A program made the position numbers and the translations under genes. This document shows positions 32,120-41,957 of a DNA stretch of 64,000 bases, one piece after another. Within the stretch, counting starts at the first letter, position 1. Each line of letters begins with the position of its first letter. The notes under the pieces are model-generated. The model searched no databases. It was not told the DNA's origin and worked only from the letters and a program-made list of their open reading frames with translations. The stretch comes from Candidatus Saccharimonadota bacterium (lineage in GTDB: Bacteria; Patescibacteriota; Saccharimonadia; Saccharimonadales; Saccharimonadaceae), in the NCBI GenBank assembly GCA_027492735.1, contig JAPUEE010000011.1, forward strand, positions 36,888 to 100,887, read 5' to 3'.

Positions 32120-33646
32120 ATGAAGAGAATTTCGCCTGCACTCGTTGCGGCGATGATTGCGACGATCGTATCGATCGCGGCTTTTTGCGTTTTTTACACC
32201 CAAGGTTCGACCCTGGGGTACAAGGACGTATTTAGCCACTTGGAGATCGGCCGGCGCATGATTGCTGGACAATCGACTGGCTTTGGCCAGCTCGGTGGTA
32301 TCTGGTTGCCGTTGCAGCACCTGTTGATGATCCCGTTGGTGTGGAGCGATGCTCTGTACCTGTCGGGTATCGCTGGCAGCGTGTTGTCGATGGCGGCCTA
32401 TGTTGTCAGCGTGTGGGCGGTGTTTCGCATCGTTTATAACCTGACGTCCCCCCCCCATTTGCCCGCGGCGTGGTTGGCGGCAGCGGTGTTCGGTCTCAAT
32501 CCGAATCTGCTCTATGTCCAGTCGACGCCCATGGGCGAGACCATCATGTACGCGAGTATCCTGTTGACGGTTCTAGGCCTGATCCGATGGGTTCAGACTG
32601 ATCGCTACCAGTACCTATTACTGGCGAGCTTGTCGGCGTTCGCGCTGACACTCGTTCGCTACGAGGGCTGGATCGCGGCAGTTTCCCTGATCGGTGTCGT
32701 TGGCTATGTGTGTGTCCGCAAGGGCTACGCGCTCGTCAAGGGCGACCAAAAGGCACAAGGTCTGACGCTAGCGTTCGCCTTTTTGCCGGCAATCGGTGTC
32801 GGTGGGTGGATGCTATGGAACCAGCTGATCTTCGGTGACTGGCTGAACTGGCTTCGTGGCCAATACAGCAGCCAGGACCAGGTCAGCACTCTCGTTCTGA
32901 ATCAGGTCGGCAACCCTGTCGTCGCTGCCCTCACCTACTGGTATGGAATGGTGCATATTTTGACCGTTCCGCTGGTGGCGATGGCTGCGATTGGCTTGGT
33001 GGTCATGCTGATTCGCGAGAAGGTTTCACCCATTATGGCGGTCGTGCTGAGCACGTTCGTCCCGGGCGCATTCCTGGTGTACGGCCTCTACAGTGGCGGT
33101 CAGCCGATGCAGGTTATGGAGATTGATGGGAGTATCTACAATCTGCGCTTTGGCGTGGTGATGTTGATCCCTGTCAGTATCCTGATCGGCTATCTGGTGT
33201 CCGTTTTGCCGCAAAAGTTCTATATCAGGACTGCTGCGGCTATGGTGGGCTGTGCTATGGCCGTTGGTTTCTCGGTGATGACCTTTGCGTCGGATACGAG
33301 CAAGACCATCATTACCAACCAGGAGGCGCACGAGGCAGTTACGGCTCTCACCGAGCAGCGCGAGCTGTCAGCGTGGCTATCCGAGAATACGGACGGTCGA
33401 ATTCTCATCCAATCGTTCGAGAACGAGCGGGTGGTGTTCGACGTCCAAGACCGGATCGTCTACGAGGGTAATCCCGCCTGGGAAACCGCGCTCAATGACC
33501 CGAGCAGGGCGAACATCGGAGTGGTCGTCATGCGTACGGCAAATCCCGATGGCGTCTACAAGCGTCTCAACGGCGCTTCTACAATGGGAAGTTGGAGTCT
33601 CGTTCACCGGACAGGTTCCTACGACATCTACTCGCAGGAAGGATAA
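32120..33646 (+). CDS. GT39-like multi-pass membrane glycosyltransferase
   Basis: A 508-aa protein with about ten membrane helices and an extracytoplasmic C-terminal domain. The first loop carries KDVFSHLEIGRRM, resembling the acidic pair of GT-C (PMT/ArnT-like) transferases that use lipid-linked sugars. G+C is clearly higher than in the flanking genes. A C9 run (32448-32456) lies in the coding region after about residue 109. Seven bases separate it from the GT2 gene, so both form one unit, probably for surface polysaccharide or protein glycosylation. Confidence 0.7.
   Translation: MKRISPALVAAMIATIVSIAAFCVFYTQGSTLGYKDVFSHLEIGRRMIAGQSTGFGQLGGIWLPLQHLLMIPLVWSDALYLSGIAGSVLSMAAYVVSVWAVFRIVYNLTSPPHLPAAWLAAAVFGLNPNLLYVQSTPMGETIMYASILLTVLGLIRWVQTDRYQYLLLASLSAFALTLVRYEGWIAAVSLIGVVGYVCVRKGYALVKGDQKAQGLTLAFAFLPAIGVGGWMLWNQLIFGDWLNWLRGQYSSQDQVSTLVLNQVGNPVVAALTYWYGMVHILTVPLVAMAAIGLVVMLIREKVSPIMAVVLSTFVPGAFLVYGLYSGGQPMQVMEIDGSIYNLRFGVVMLIPVSILIGYLVSVLPQKFYIRTAAAMVGCAMAVGFSVMTFASDTSKTIITNQEAHEAVTALTEQRELSAWLSENTDGRILIQSFENERVVFDVQDRIVYEGNPAWETALNDPSRANIGVVVMRTANPDGVYKRLNGASTMGSWSLVHRTGSYDIYSQEG
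32448..32456 (+). repeat. C9 homopolymer inside the GT39-like gene
   Basis: Nine consecutive C encoding Ser-Pro-Pro. Slippage here would truncate the transferase after about 110 residues. Confidence 0.85.
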
Positions 33647-33652
33647 TAAAAC

Positions 33653-35098
33653 GTGCGAGAATCCGCAAAGGAAACCCTAGACATGAGGCAGCGTGTGTTG
33701 CTGATCGTCCTGGGTTCTGCTGCTGCGACGCTCCTCGTCGTCGATGCGCCGCTTGCTATGCGAGTGGCCATCGGACTGATGATGGCGTTTCAGCTAGCGT
33801 TTGTTGGAACCAAGCTTGTTGTGGCAAGTGCTGCCGTCAGGCACAGGTTCCGAGAGTTCACCCTTCTCGAAGACGAGGATCTGCCGCGTTACACGACGCT
33901 GCACCCTCTCTACAAGGAAGCGAACATGATCCCGCTCATCATCGAGGCGATGGAGGCGCTCAACTATCCGAAGGACAAGTTGCAGTGTCTGCTCGTCGTC
34001 GAGGAGCGCGATCCCGATACCGTTGCTGCGGTGCGCCTGGCGGAGTCCAAGGGCATGTTGCCCAACTACTTCGAGACGGTTGTTGTGCCGGCCGTGAAGC
34101 CGTACGGCAAGCCAAAGGCGTGCAATTACGCGTTGACCAAGGCAAGGGGCGATTACGTCGTCATCTTTGACGCCGAGGATCACCCGGAGCCGAATCAACT
34201 CCACAAGGCGGTTCACGCTTTCCGGACGGGGAGTCGTAACCTCGGGTGTGTTCAGGCACCGTTGCGGTTCCACAACCAGGTGACCACCTGGGTGAGCCGC
34301 TTCATGGGGAACGAGTACTCGCTCCACTTCAATATCCTCCTCCGGGGGATGGCGAAGCTGGATATGATCATCCCGCTTGGCGGGACGAGTAATCATTTCC
34401 CCGTGCAGGTGCTGCACGATGTGCAAATCTCGCACGAGGTTCTGCCCGACGCGTTGGGGATCCCGGCCTGGGATCCGTTCAACGTGACGGAAGATGCCGA
34501 TCTCGGCGGGTGGCTGCGGTTCTTCGGGTACAGTACCGAAATGCTCGACAGCTACACCGACGAGGAGGCGCCACTGACGGTCAAGGCGGCCTTTAACCAG
34601 CGTACGCGTTGGGTGAAAGGCTATGCCCAGACGGCACTGGTGCTCCTCCGGCATCCGGCCGAGCAGATTCGGCGCGTGGGACTGCTCCGGTACGTCGGCT
34701 TCCAGCTGACAGTCGGTGGAACCTTCCTGTCGCTACTGATGGCCCCGATTTTCTGGGGTCTGACGGCAATGTGGTTCATGTTCCAGCCCCACTTCATTGT
34801 GGAGCTGTTCCCTCTCCCGCTGTTTTATGCGGGGATGGTGCTGATGTTGGCCGGGAATCTCTTCCTACTGTACATGTCGCTCGTGGCGGCACTGCAGTCA
34901 GGAATCTATTCCACGGTCAAGTATCTGCTACTCACGCCTTTCTGGTGGATGATGCTCTCGGCGGCGTCCTACACGTCACTACTCGAGCTCATCTTTCCGA
35001 ACTGGCGGCCAACCTGGAACAAGACCACGCATGGCGTGGTGCACGTTCCGGTTTGGCAGAGAGTTCAGCAGGTGGTTCTGGCTCGGGTACGAGCATGA
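33653..35098 (+). CDS. Processive GT2 (cellulose-synthase-like) glycosyltransferase
   Basis: A 481-aa protein. Two N-terminal helices, a GT-A domain and three to four C-terminal helices. Catalytic motifs: VIFDAEDHPEP near residue 173 (DxD-like), TEDADLG near residue 279, and QRTRWVKG near residue 318, the Q/RxxRW signature of processive beta-glycosyltransferases such as cellulose or hyaluronan synthases. It would make and export a polysaccharide. GTG 33653 and ATG 33683 are both possible starts. G+C rich like its partner; a hairpin follows. Confidence 0.82.
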   Translation: MRESAKETLDMRQRVLLIVLGSAAATLLVVDAPLAMRVAIGLMMAFQLAFVGTKLVVASAAVRHRFREFTLLEDEDLPRYTTLHPLYKEANMIPLIIEAMEALNYPKDKLQCLLVVEERDPDTVAAVRLAESKGMLPNYFETVVVPAVKPYGKPKACNYALTKARGDYVVIFDAEDHPEPNQLHKAVHAFRTGSRNLGCVQAPLRFHNQVTTWVSRFMGNEYSLHFNILLRGMAKLDMIIPLGGTSNHFPVQVLHDVQISHEVLPDALGIPAWDPFNVTEDADLGGWLRFFGYSTEMLDSYTDEEAPLTVKAAFNQRTRWVKGYAQTALVLLRHPAEQIRRVGLLRYVGFQLTVGGTFLSLLMAPIFWGLTAMWFMFQPHFIVELFPLPLFYAGMVLMLAGNLFLLYMSLVAALQSGIYSTVKYLLLTPFWWMMLSAASYTSLLELIFPNWRPTWNKTTHGVVHVPVWQRVQQVVLARVRA

Positions 35099-35130
35099 CA
35101 GGGTACGATTGGAGAATGGAGCGAAGACAC

Positions 35131-35182
35131 GCGGGGCATCTGCTTGCTGGAAACGGCTTGCAGCTGCCCCGCTCTTCATTTT
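35131..35182 (+). terminator. Hairpin ending the glycosyltransferase unit
   Basis: GCGGGGCA (35131-35138) pairs with TGCCCCGC (35165-35172) with inner TGC/GCA pairs. Only a weak T run (CATTTTAGC) follows. Confidence 0.5.
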
Positions 35183-35185
35183 AGC

Positions 35186-35214
35186 TTGCTTTTTTATCAA
35201 AAATAGAGTATAAT
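35186..35214 (+). promoter_or_regulatory. Promoter of the GH-like lipoprotein, leaderless
   Basis: TTGCTT (35186-35191), 17 nt, TATAAT (35209-35214). ATG 35223 follows after 8 nt. Confidence 0.7.
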
Positions 35215-35222
35215 ATACTTAT

Positions 35223-36419
35223 ATGAATGATGATCCGACTAAACGGAGGCTTCGTTATGGCTGGCAACGACGTGCTGCGGCCGCCTCTTTCGCATTGGCC
35301 GCTATCATCCCGAACGCAGCCTGTTCTAGTACGCCAGCTGCGTCATCTTCCGAGCCAACGATTTCTACTACTAGCAAAGCACCTAGCGTTAGTCCAGAAA
35401 CTACTCCAACGGCTGAGCCAAAGCCAGAGATAAAAAAAGTTGCGAAGCCGTGGCATGAGGGTGATTTTCAAAAAGGTATCCAACTCTACTGGCATCATAA
35501 CAGTAAACCATTTGATGCTGATGTTGTGGCCGAACAGGCTGCCACATCGCTCGATTACATCGTAGACCTAGGAGCTAATAGTGTCGGCATAACGTTTCCT
35601 ATTTATGTTGATGGTGCAACGCCAACTAAAACATATGCTGACCTTGTAGAGACTCCCTCAATCGAAGAAATGGACCTATTATTACAGGCTGCCCGCGAGC
35701 GCAATTTGCGAATAACGCTGCGCCCTCTCATCGATGAGGCTAACATTGCTGCTGAAAAAAACGGTGCGTGGCGTGGTACTCTGCATCCGGAAAATACTAA
35801 AAAGTGGTTTGATAGCTACGGTGATTTGCTCATTGACTATGTTCCTTTGCTCAAAAAGTATCAGGTTGATGAATACGTCCTAGGGGTTGAGATGTTTTCA
35901 TTGCAGGGCGAAAAGAACGAGTGGAAATCACTACGTCAAAAAATTGCTGATGCTGGTTATCAGGGTGATATGAGTTATGCTGTTAACTGGGATCAATCCC
36001 CCGCCAAAGTGCCATTTGATACTATAGGACTCGATATGTATCCAGCAGTTGATTTGCCAGACAGTGCATCGCAGAAACAGGTCGCAGCTGCTCTCGGCCA
36101 ATGGTTGAACCGCCAACCAAAAGATGTTCGTAGTCGCCTAACCATCCAAGAGGTTGGTATTGCAGCGCTCGATAGAGCCTTTAGGCACCCATGGTATTGG
36201 GGTGCTGGTAATAATGATCATCTCAATTTGTCTGTACAAAAGAAGTGGTTTGGCGCGGCATGCGATGCGGCAAAAAAGAGCAAAACGCAGGGCGTTTACT
36301 ATTGGATGCTCGATAAATTCGAAGACCCAACTAGTATAGATCCTAGTAAACAGCTGCCAAAAGATTTTGTCGGACGTCCAGCCGAGGATGCGATTCGTAG
36401 TTGCTTTAAAAACAATTAG
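35223..36419 (+). CDS. Secreted lipoprotein with GH113-like TIM-barrel
   Basis: A 398-aa protein. The signal peptide has an RR-containing n-region, a hydrophobic core (AAASFALAAIIPNA) and a lipobox-like NAAC, followed by a Ser/Thr/Pro linker. The mature part reads as a (beta/alpha)8 hydrolase: GIQLYWHH start, then GVEMFS near residue 222 and IQEVGIAALD near residue 304, whose glutamates fit the acid/base and nucleophile of GH113-like mannanases. Substrate uncertain. Next to a processive beta-glycosyltransferase, it could trim the exported polymer. The 3' end overlaps the convergent gene by 4 bp. Confidence 0.7.
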   Translation: MNDDPTKRRLRYGWQRRAAAASFALAAIIPNAACSSTPAASSSEPTISTTSKAPSVSPETTPTAEPKPEIKKVAKPWHEGDFQKGIQLYWHHNSKPFDADVVAEQAATSLDYIVDLGANSVGITFPIYVDGATPTKTYADLVETPSIEEMDLLLQAARERNLRITLRPLIDEANIAAEKNGAWRGTLHPENTKKWFDSYGDLLIDYVPLLKKYQVDEYVLGVEMFSLQGEKNEWKSLRQKIADAGYQGDMSYAVNWDQSPAKVPFDTIGLDMYPAVDLPDSASQKQVAAALGQWLNRQPKDVRSRLTIQEVGIAALDRAFRHPWYWGAGNNDHLNLSVQKKWFGAACDAAKKSKTQGVYYWMLDKFEDPTSIDPSKQLPKDFVGRPAEDAIRSCFKNN

Positions 36420-37534
36420 ACCAATTTAGCATTTGGGATTTTGGACTGCTCTTTGTCACGATCCTCTAACATAGCAGCGATGTAGCGTACGAAGACGATG
36501 AGCCAGGTAAAGATAATAGCGGCAGCTACTAGTTCGAATATCGTCAGGTTGAAATAACCTGCGGTCTGATACAGCCACATGCTGAGCAGTAATGCTGCGA
36601 ACAGGCCATAGGACGCGACGAAAAAGGCTTTTGGAAAGTCAGGTGTTAGCCATGGCAGCGCCAATATAATGAGCAGGAAGAAGCTTGCCATACCGCCAGC
36701 GGCGAGGTTATGGATCGTCGGAAAGACGTTATAGACGAACGCACCGACTAATGCTAGCATGATGCCCATGCCGATGATACAGACGGCTAGCGTTCTGGTC
36801 TTGGTGCGTCTCGCTAGGCCTTTTTCATGCTGTAACTTCTTGAAATCATCGGTGATGTGCTTGGTCAGACCGACCATCGCTACGCCGGCAATGATTAGAG
36901 TGCCGTTAAAGGCGTAGCTCGAGATACCGCTATCAGCGCCTAGTGAGCTAAAGTGCAGATACCACCAGTTCGGATCGCTGGCGCTTAGCATGCTGATAAA
37001 TGTGCCGCTGACGAGGAACAGAGCGAGCAAAATGGCAATGCGCATCGAGTTCATCTGCGCAGCTGATAAACACGTGATATAGCCAGCCATACCGGTCGCT
37101 AGCGCTACGATAGCCGACGAACCAAATGGATCGATCTCTGCCCCGATAAATGATCGGCTAACGACAAAGAATACTAGAGCGTAGCTCAGGAGTACTAACA
37201 ATGCATGCACGATTGCGAGCGACCAGGTGCCGATACGCTCGCTCAGTTTGCGTTTTCTAGACGTTTTCCGGGCGATTCTAGCGTCGGTGAGTAAATAGAT
37301 TACTAATGCGATTACAGCGGCTAGAATCGATGCTACAAAGCCGATAGAGATGCCTTTCGTGAATAATGCAGTCGTATTATCCCAAAATAGAGCCAAGCTA
37401 ATTAGGAAGCCCACTGTCCCGCTGATTAATGCCGCATAAATGGCAGCTGATTCGATCTTGGTGCTATTGTCATTTTTGGGACTAGCGTCAGTATTGACGA
37501 CGTCCGCTTCTTTGGCTGAGGAGTGCTTTGTCAT
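36416..37534 (-). CDS. DUF998-like multi-pass membrane protein
   Basis: A 372-aa protein with a polar 28-residue tail and about ten membrane helices. The signature HFSSLGADSGISSYAFNGTLIIAG near residue 193 matches the DUF998 pattern of a conserved serine, glycine and an FN in the middle loop. Function unknown in general. A TGC-TATAGT extended -10 (37544-37549) lies 9 nt before the ATG. It borders the defence island. Confidence 0.65.
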   Translation of the reverse strand: MTKHSSAKEADVVNTDASPKNDNSTKIESAAIYAALISGTVGFLISLALFWDNTTALFTKGISIGFVASILAAVIALVIYLLTDARIARKTSRKRKLSERIGTWSLAIVHALLVLLSYALVFFVVSRSFIGAEIDPFGSSAIVALATGMAGYITCLSAAQMNSMRIAILLALFLVSGTFISMLSASDPNWWYLHFSSLGADSGISSYAFNGTLIIAGVAMVGLTKHITDDFKKLQHEKGLARRTKTRTLAVCIIGMGIMLALVGAFVYNVFPTIHNLAAGGMASFFLLIILALPWLTPDFPKAFFVASYGLFAALLLSMWLYQTAGYFNLTIFELVAAAIIFTWLIVFVRYIAAMLEDRDKEQSKIPNAKLV

Positions 37535-37678
37535 GGTATAACTACTATAGCAGATAATTAGTATCTTTGACTCCGTATTGCTTACTTATTATGTATCGTC
37601 GGTAGAATCATCATGATAATTTCTTCGTCAGTGAGAGGTGGTTTTTGAGGAGGGCTTTTCTTGAATTTAGCTGTATGA

Positions 37679-40600
37679 TTAGTCCAGTAAGCTCGCACCA
37701 CCGCCCGCTTGGTAGCTTTCTTTCTTGCTCCATTCATCACCATACGCTTTTGCCTGCTCAAGGACAAGTTGGGTTGCGATGGCTTGCTGGTCTGGCGGGT
37801 AGCCATATTTGTTGAGTGTCTTCTTGACGTTGATGCGGAGCTTGGCTTGGACACGTTCGCGGTGCTGCCAGTCGATACCAGCGTCGTTGCGAACTTGTTG
37901 TACGAGCATGCGGGCGAGGTCGCGGAGCTGGTCATCTTTCATGACTTCGGTGGCACTGCCATTGGCGACGAGCGCATCGTAGAAGAGCGCTTCGTCTTCG
38001 CTCAGTCCTTGGATTTCTGGGCGATTTTCTTCGGCGCGAAGTTTGTTGGCTATGGCGATGAGCTCTTCGATTACCTGTGCTGCTTCGATAGTACCGTTGC
38101 GGTAGCTTGTCAGTGCTGCTTCGAGCATAGTCGAGAACTGGTCATTTTTGATGACGTTGCGACCGAATCGTACCTTTACTTCGTCTTTGAGCAGTTTTTG
38201 GAGTGCTTCGACGGCCAGGTTTTTGCGCTCCATGCCGCGTACTTCGGCCAAGAATTCATCAGAGAGAATGGAGAGATTTGGTTTGTCGAGCCCAGCTGCG
38301 GCGAATACATCCACTACACCCACAGGTGCGATAGCCTTATCGACAATTTGCTTCAGCGCCATGCGATATTCTGCATCTGTCGGGCCACCCTGAATCGTAT
38401 CGCTGATTTTGTCGAGCCGAGCTTTGATTGCCTGGAAAAATGCAACTTGTTCGCGCAGTTGCAATGCTTCTGGGTGTGGCATCGCTAGCGCAAAGGCCTT
38501 GCTTAGCTCCACGACATGTTGCTTGAGCCGTTTCTCGCCATTATCAATCGACAGGATATGCTCCTGCGCATCCAGAATTATCTGCAACTGCTGGCGAGTT
38601 TCAGTACCAAAGTAGCGCATATAGTCGAAGCCATGAAACAGGTCGCGCACAATTTCGTAGCGTCGCTTCATCTCCGCCACCGCCTCATCAATATCGAGTG
38701 TTGGCTTACCCTCACCGCCGCTTTGTGTGTAGGTTTCCAGCGCATCGCGTAGCGCTGCCGCTACACCCAGATAATCCACGACGAGCCCACCCTCTTTCCC
38801 TGGATATACGCGGTTCACGCGAGCAATCGCTTGCATCAAGTTATGACCCTTCAATGGCTTGTCTAGGTACATGGTGTGCATACTCGGCACGTCAAAACCA
38901 GTCAGCCACATATCGCACACTATCACCAGCCTTAGGTCAGAATCTGGATTTTTGATTTGTTTGGCGAGGTCTTCGATACGCTTTTTGCTACGAATATGCT
39001 GCTGCAATTTTGGCTCGTCTGACGCGCTGCCGGTAATAATAACTTTGATTGCACCTTCGTCATCTGATTCACTATGCCAATCTGGTCGTAGTTCTACGAT
39101 ACGGCTGTACAGGTCTGCTGCAATCCCACGGCTCATCGTCACAATCATACCTTTGCCTTCTATGGCGCTCAGGCGGTTTTCGAAATGTTCCACAATATCT
39201 TTTGCTACTAGTCCGAGTCGTTCGCTGTTGCCGACGATTGCTTCCTTTTGTGCATACTCAGCCTTCAGTTTGTCCTGGCACGTCATCTCCTCACCCTCCA
39301 GCAGGTCGTCGACTTCGCGGTCGAGCCACTGCTTGGTCGATGCATCCATACCCAGGTCTATCAGGCGGCTTTCATAATAAATCGGCACCGTCGCCTTGTC
39401 TTCAACCGCTCGCTGTACATCATAGATGTCGATGTAGTCACCAAACACCGCTGGTGTACTCTTGTCCTCAAACTCAATCGGCGTGCCCGTAAAGCCGATA
39501 TAGCTGGCATTTGGCAGCGCATCACGCATGTATTTGGCGTTGCCGTATACCATTGCTGCATCGCTTTCGCGGATGCGCGCTTTGAGCCCGTATTGGCTGC
39601 GGTGCGCTTCGTCGGCAATCACGATGATATTAGTACGCTCGCTGAGCGTCGGGAAGGCATCGCTGCCGTCTTCTGGGTAGAACTTTTGAATGGTCGTGAA
39701 TATCACGCCGCCAGATTCTCGCTCGAGTAGCTTACGTAGGTCAGCGCGGCTTTCGGCTTGCACAGGGTCTTGGCGGAGTAATTCTTTACAGGCAGCAAAT
39801 GTGCCAAATAGTTGCCCGTCTAAATCGTTGCGGTCGGTGACGACGACGATTGTTGGATTACCTAGTGCCGGCTCACCAATCAACTTGCCCGCATAAAACA
39901 TCATGCTGAGTGATTTGCCCGACCCTTGCGTATGCCACACCACGCCAGCGCGGTGGTCGCCGTCAGGTCGCGATGCAGTGACGGTGCGGCCGAGTGCCTT
40001 GTTCACTGCCCAATATTGGTGATACGCCGCCACTTTTTTGACAAACTTCGCGTCATCTTTGCCGTCGCGCTCAAACACAATGAAGTCCCGTACGATGTCC
40101 AGTAGCCGCGATTTGTCGAACATACCACGCGCTAGGGTTTCTAGTTCGGGTACATTACCTACTTCGCGCTCACCGTCAACCGTCTTCCACGCCATACACC
40201 GTTCGCTCGGCGCAGTCACCGTGCCGACTCGTGCGTCCAGCCCATCACTAATCACACACAGTTCGTTAAAGCGAAACAAGCTGCTAATCTGCTGCTTGTA
40301 CGTCTGGATTTGGTTAAACGCTGCGCCCAAACTCGCCGCGCTATCGGCGGCGTTTTTCAGCTCTATCACCACCAATGGCAAGCCGTTCACATACAGCACC
40401 ACGTCTGGGCGGCGGTTGATGTCATTTTGCACCACCGTCAGCTGATTGACTGCTACAAAGTCGTTGTTTTCGGGGTTATCAAAATCAAACAGCCGCGCCT
40501 GCGCAGTGCGCACCGAGCCGTCACTATGCCGATACTCCACGTTTACGCCATCGGTCAGCAACGTATGAAAATCGTGGTTATCCGCCAGCAAGTCCGCACC

Positions 40601-40819
40601 GCCCGTGCGTACAATCCGCTTTACCACTTCGCCCAGCTGTGCGGGCTGCAAATCAGGATTCAACCGCCCAAGCGCCAGTTCCAGCCGCCGCTCCAGCACC
40701 ACATTAGTATACCCACGCTCCATCGTCCCATCCGGCCCAATCGTCGGCCCGTTCACAATCTCCCAGCCCATCTGCGCTAATGTATCCAGGAGAGATTGTT
40801 CGATTTTGTCTTCGGTCAT
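37679..40819 (-). CDS. hsdR: Type I restriction enzyme, R subunit
   Basis: A 1046-aa motor/nuclease subunit. N-terminal nuclease: RRPDVVLYVNG (Asp139) and VVIELKNAADS (Glu153, Lys155), a PD-(D/E)xK site. SF2 helicase: HTQGSGKSLSM near residue 305, VIADEAHRSQYG near residue 410, then motifs through ARVNRVYPGKEGG near residue 690. The C-terminal helical part binds the methylase. With HsdM and HsdS it cuts unmodified DNA at a distance. It starts 18 nt behind the toxin gene, on the same strand and without its own clear promoter, so its transcription probably comes from the Panacea promoter at 41.97 kb. No frameshift seen. Confidence 0.95.
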   Translation of the reverse strand: MTEDKIEQSLLDTLAQMGWEIVNGPTIGPDGTMERGYTNVVLERRLELALGRLNPDLQPAQLGEVVKRIVRTGGADLLADNHDFHTLLTDGVNVEYRHSDGSVRTAQARLFDFDNPENNDFVAVNQLTVVQNDINRRPDVVLYVNGLPLVVIELKNAADSAASLGAAFNQIQTYKQQISSLFRFNELCVISDGLDARVGTVTAPSERCMAWKTVDGEREVGNVPELETLARGMFDKSRLLDIVRDFIVFERDGKDDAKFVKKVAAYHQYWAVNKALGRTVTASRPDGDHRAGVVWHTQGSGKSLSMMFYAGKLIGEPALGNPTIVVVTDRNDLDGQLFGTFAACKELLRQDPVQAESRADLRKLLERESGGVIFTTIQKFYPEDGSDAFPTLSERTNIIVIADEAHRSQYGLKARIRESDAAMVYGNAKYMRDALPNASYIGFTGTPIEFEDKSTPAVFGDYIDIYDVQRAVEDKATVPIYYESRLIDLGMDASTKQWLDREVDDLLEGEEMTCQDKLKAEYAQKEAIVGNSERLGLVAKDIVEHFENRLSAIEGKGMIVTMSRGIAADLYSRIVELRPDWHSESDDEGAIKVIITGSASDEPKLQQHIRSKKRIEDLAKQIKNPDSDLRLVIVCDMWLTGFDVPSMHTMYLDKPLKGHNLMQAIARVNRVYPGKEGGLVVDYLGVAAALRDALETYTQSGGEGKPTLDIDEAVAEMKRRYEIVRDLFHGFDYMRYFGTETRQQLQIILDAQEHILSIDNGEKRLKQHVVELSKAFALAMPHPEALQLREQVAFFQAIKARLDKISDTIQGGPTDAEYRMALKQIVDKAIAPVGVVDVFAAAGLDKPNLSILSDEFLAEVRGMERKNLAVEALQKLLKDEVKVRFGRNVIKNDQFSTMLEAALTSYRNGTIEAAQVIEELIAIANKLRAEENRPEIQGLSEDEALFYDALVANGSATEVMKDDQLRDLARMLVQQVRNDAGIDWQHRERVQAKLRINVKKTLNKYGYPPDQQAIATQLVLEQAKAYGDEWSKKESYQAGGGASLLD

Positions 40820-40837
40820 GTTGTTATTATTTTAACA

Positions 40838-41248
40838 CTATTTTACTAAATCTCTAAGAGCCGGAAAGTTACCTTTAACCTCTGCTTGCCATTTTGCAGT
40901 CTCGTTCGGTGGTGCAATCTCATTTTTCGAGTAAATTAATAAAATAGTTGCAACCATTTTCTTGCTATCGATTAATGCAATTACCCGATTACCCGAACCT
41001 TTTGCGGAATCCTTTGTTTGAGCAACACGAAAATAGTATTTTACAATACGCCTGTCGTCACCAGAATGAATTGTCTCTGCTTTCTTATACTGTATATTTT
41101 CGTTAATCCTTGCAAGCTCAGCAAAAACAGAGCGAAGCGTTACGTCCCACTGTTTTTTTGCATAGCGCTTTTCAAACTTCTTAGCATAATGCCTTTTTGC
41201 ATAATCACTAATTTGCACCAGATACCGCGAGGGGTCGTTTGTAGACAT
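40838..41248 (-). CDS. Putative toxin of a Panacea toxin-antitoxin pair
   Basis: A 136-aa basic protein (pattern YAKRHYAKKFEKRYAKKQW, then RRIVKYYFRVAQT and RVIALIDSKKMVATILLIYSKNE), resembling the RelE/ParE fold of small ribosome- or gyrase-directed toxins; the match is weak. The frame opens at 41269, but ATG 41248 has AGGAGG at the right distance. It overlaps the antitoxin gene by 41 bp, normal for TA operons, and is followed after 18 nt by hsdR. Confidence 0.6.
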   Translation of the reverse strand: MSTNDPSRYLVQISDYAKRHYAKKFEKRYAKKQWDVTLRSVFAELARINENIQYKKAETIHSGDDRRIVKYYFRVAQTKDSAKGSGNRVIALIDSKKMVATILLIYSKNEIAPPNETAKWQAEVKGNFPALRDLVK

Positions 41249-41930
41249 GTTCGGGATCCTCCTGCACAATCAGTTCATATGGTATGATTTCCCTATCCGC
41301 ACACATGCGCCACGGATCCTGATTATGAGTAAAGTTAACAATCGATTCAGTTCGCGCTTCTTTCCACTCTTTAGCGATATTACGCAATAGATCATCTTGT
41401 TCATCCGTAAGCTCTGCGTCTTGCGGATCAAGTGTTGAGTCATTCAGACTAATCATCATAGCCTTACCGCTGAACTTGATATCGATCTCGCCATTTTCGT
41501 ACATACTGTCGATGACTCGGAAGTACTCGTCAGGTACTGGGCCTTGCGGAATGCGGCGATATTCTAAACCAGATATCGGCTCTAGGTGGTCATAAAACCA
41601 TGAAAAGTCAGCTAAATATAAAAGTTTAGCTAATTTTGTTTTAGGTATTCGCCCATCACTATCAGCCCCAGCATACGAAATAAAGCGTCGTATCATATCT
41701 TTATACTTACGCTCGTTATACCGTATTGTCGGTTCGCTAAATGAATCCGAAAACAGATTACCAAAACTAGTTCCTAGCGCTGACGCTAGGTTCTTTGCTT
41801 GACCAATAGTTAGCTCCTTCTCTCCTGACTCAACTTTATCATAGCTTGGTCGGCTGATGCCTATTTCATCTGCGACTGCAGACTGACTTAGGCCAAGTTG
41901 TTCGCGAAGGCGCTTGATATTACCGCTCAT
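41208..41930 (-). CDS. XRE-HTH plus Panacea (DUF4065) antitoxin
   Basis: A 240-aa protein. Residues 1-60 form an XRE helix-turn-helix (IKRLREQLGLSQSAVADEIGISRPSYDKVESGEKEL). Residues about 85-200 show the Panacea/DUF4065 core: KTKLAKLLYLADFSWF, YRRIPQGPVPDEYF, LTDEQDDLLRN. Panacea domains neutralise many unrelated toxins. The HTH should autoregulate via the two palindromes in its promoter. It is the first gene of an antitoxin-toxin-hsdR series. AAGGAGC precedes the ATG. Confidence 0.82.
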   Translation of the reverse strand: MSGNIKRLREQLGLSQSAVADEIGISRPSYDKVESGEKELTIGQAKNLASALGTSFGNLFSDSFSEPTIRYNERKYKDMIRRFISYAGADSDGRIPKTKLAKLLYLADFSWFYDHLEPISGLEYRRIPQGPVPDEYFRVIDSMYENGEIDIKFSGKAMMISLNDSTLDPQDAELTDEQDDLLRNIAKEWKEARTESIVNFTHNQDPWRMCADREIIPYELIVQEDPEHVYKRPLAVSGAN

Positions 41931-41957
41931 AGCATGCTCCTTTCATATGTTACTCTT

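Noticed and set aside
33592..35184. Long alternative frames in the glycosyltransferase block
   Set aside because: They result from high G+C and overlap the two transferases with clear catalytic motifs.
37709..40835. Several plus-strand frames of 80-260 codons
   Set aside because: All lie antisense to hsdR, whose motifs are intact through the whole length; their products show no domain pattern.
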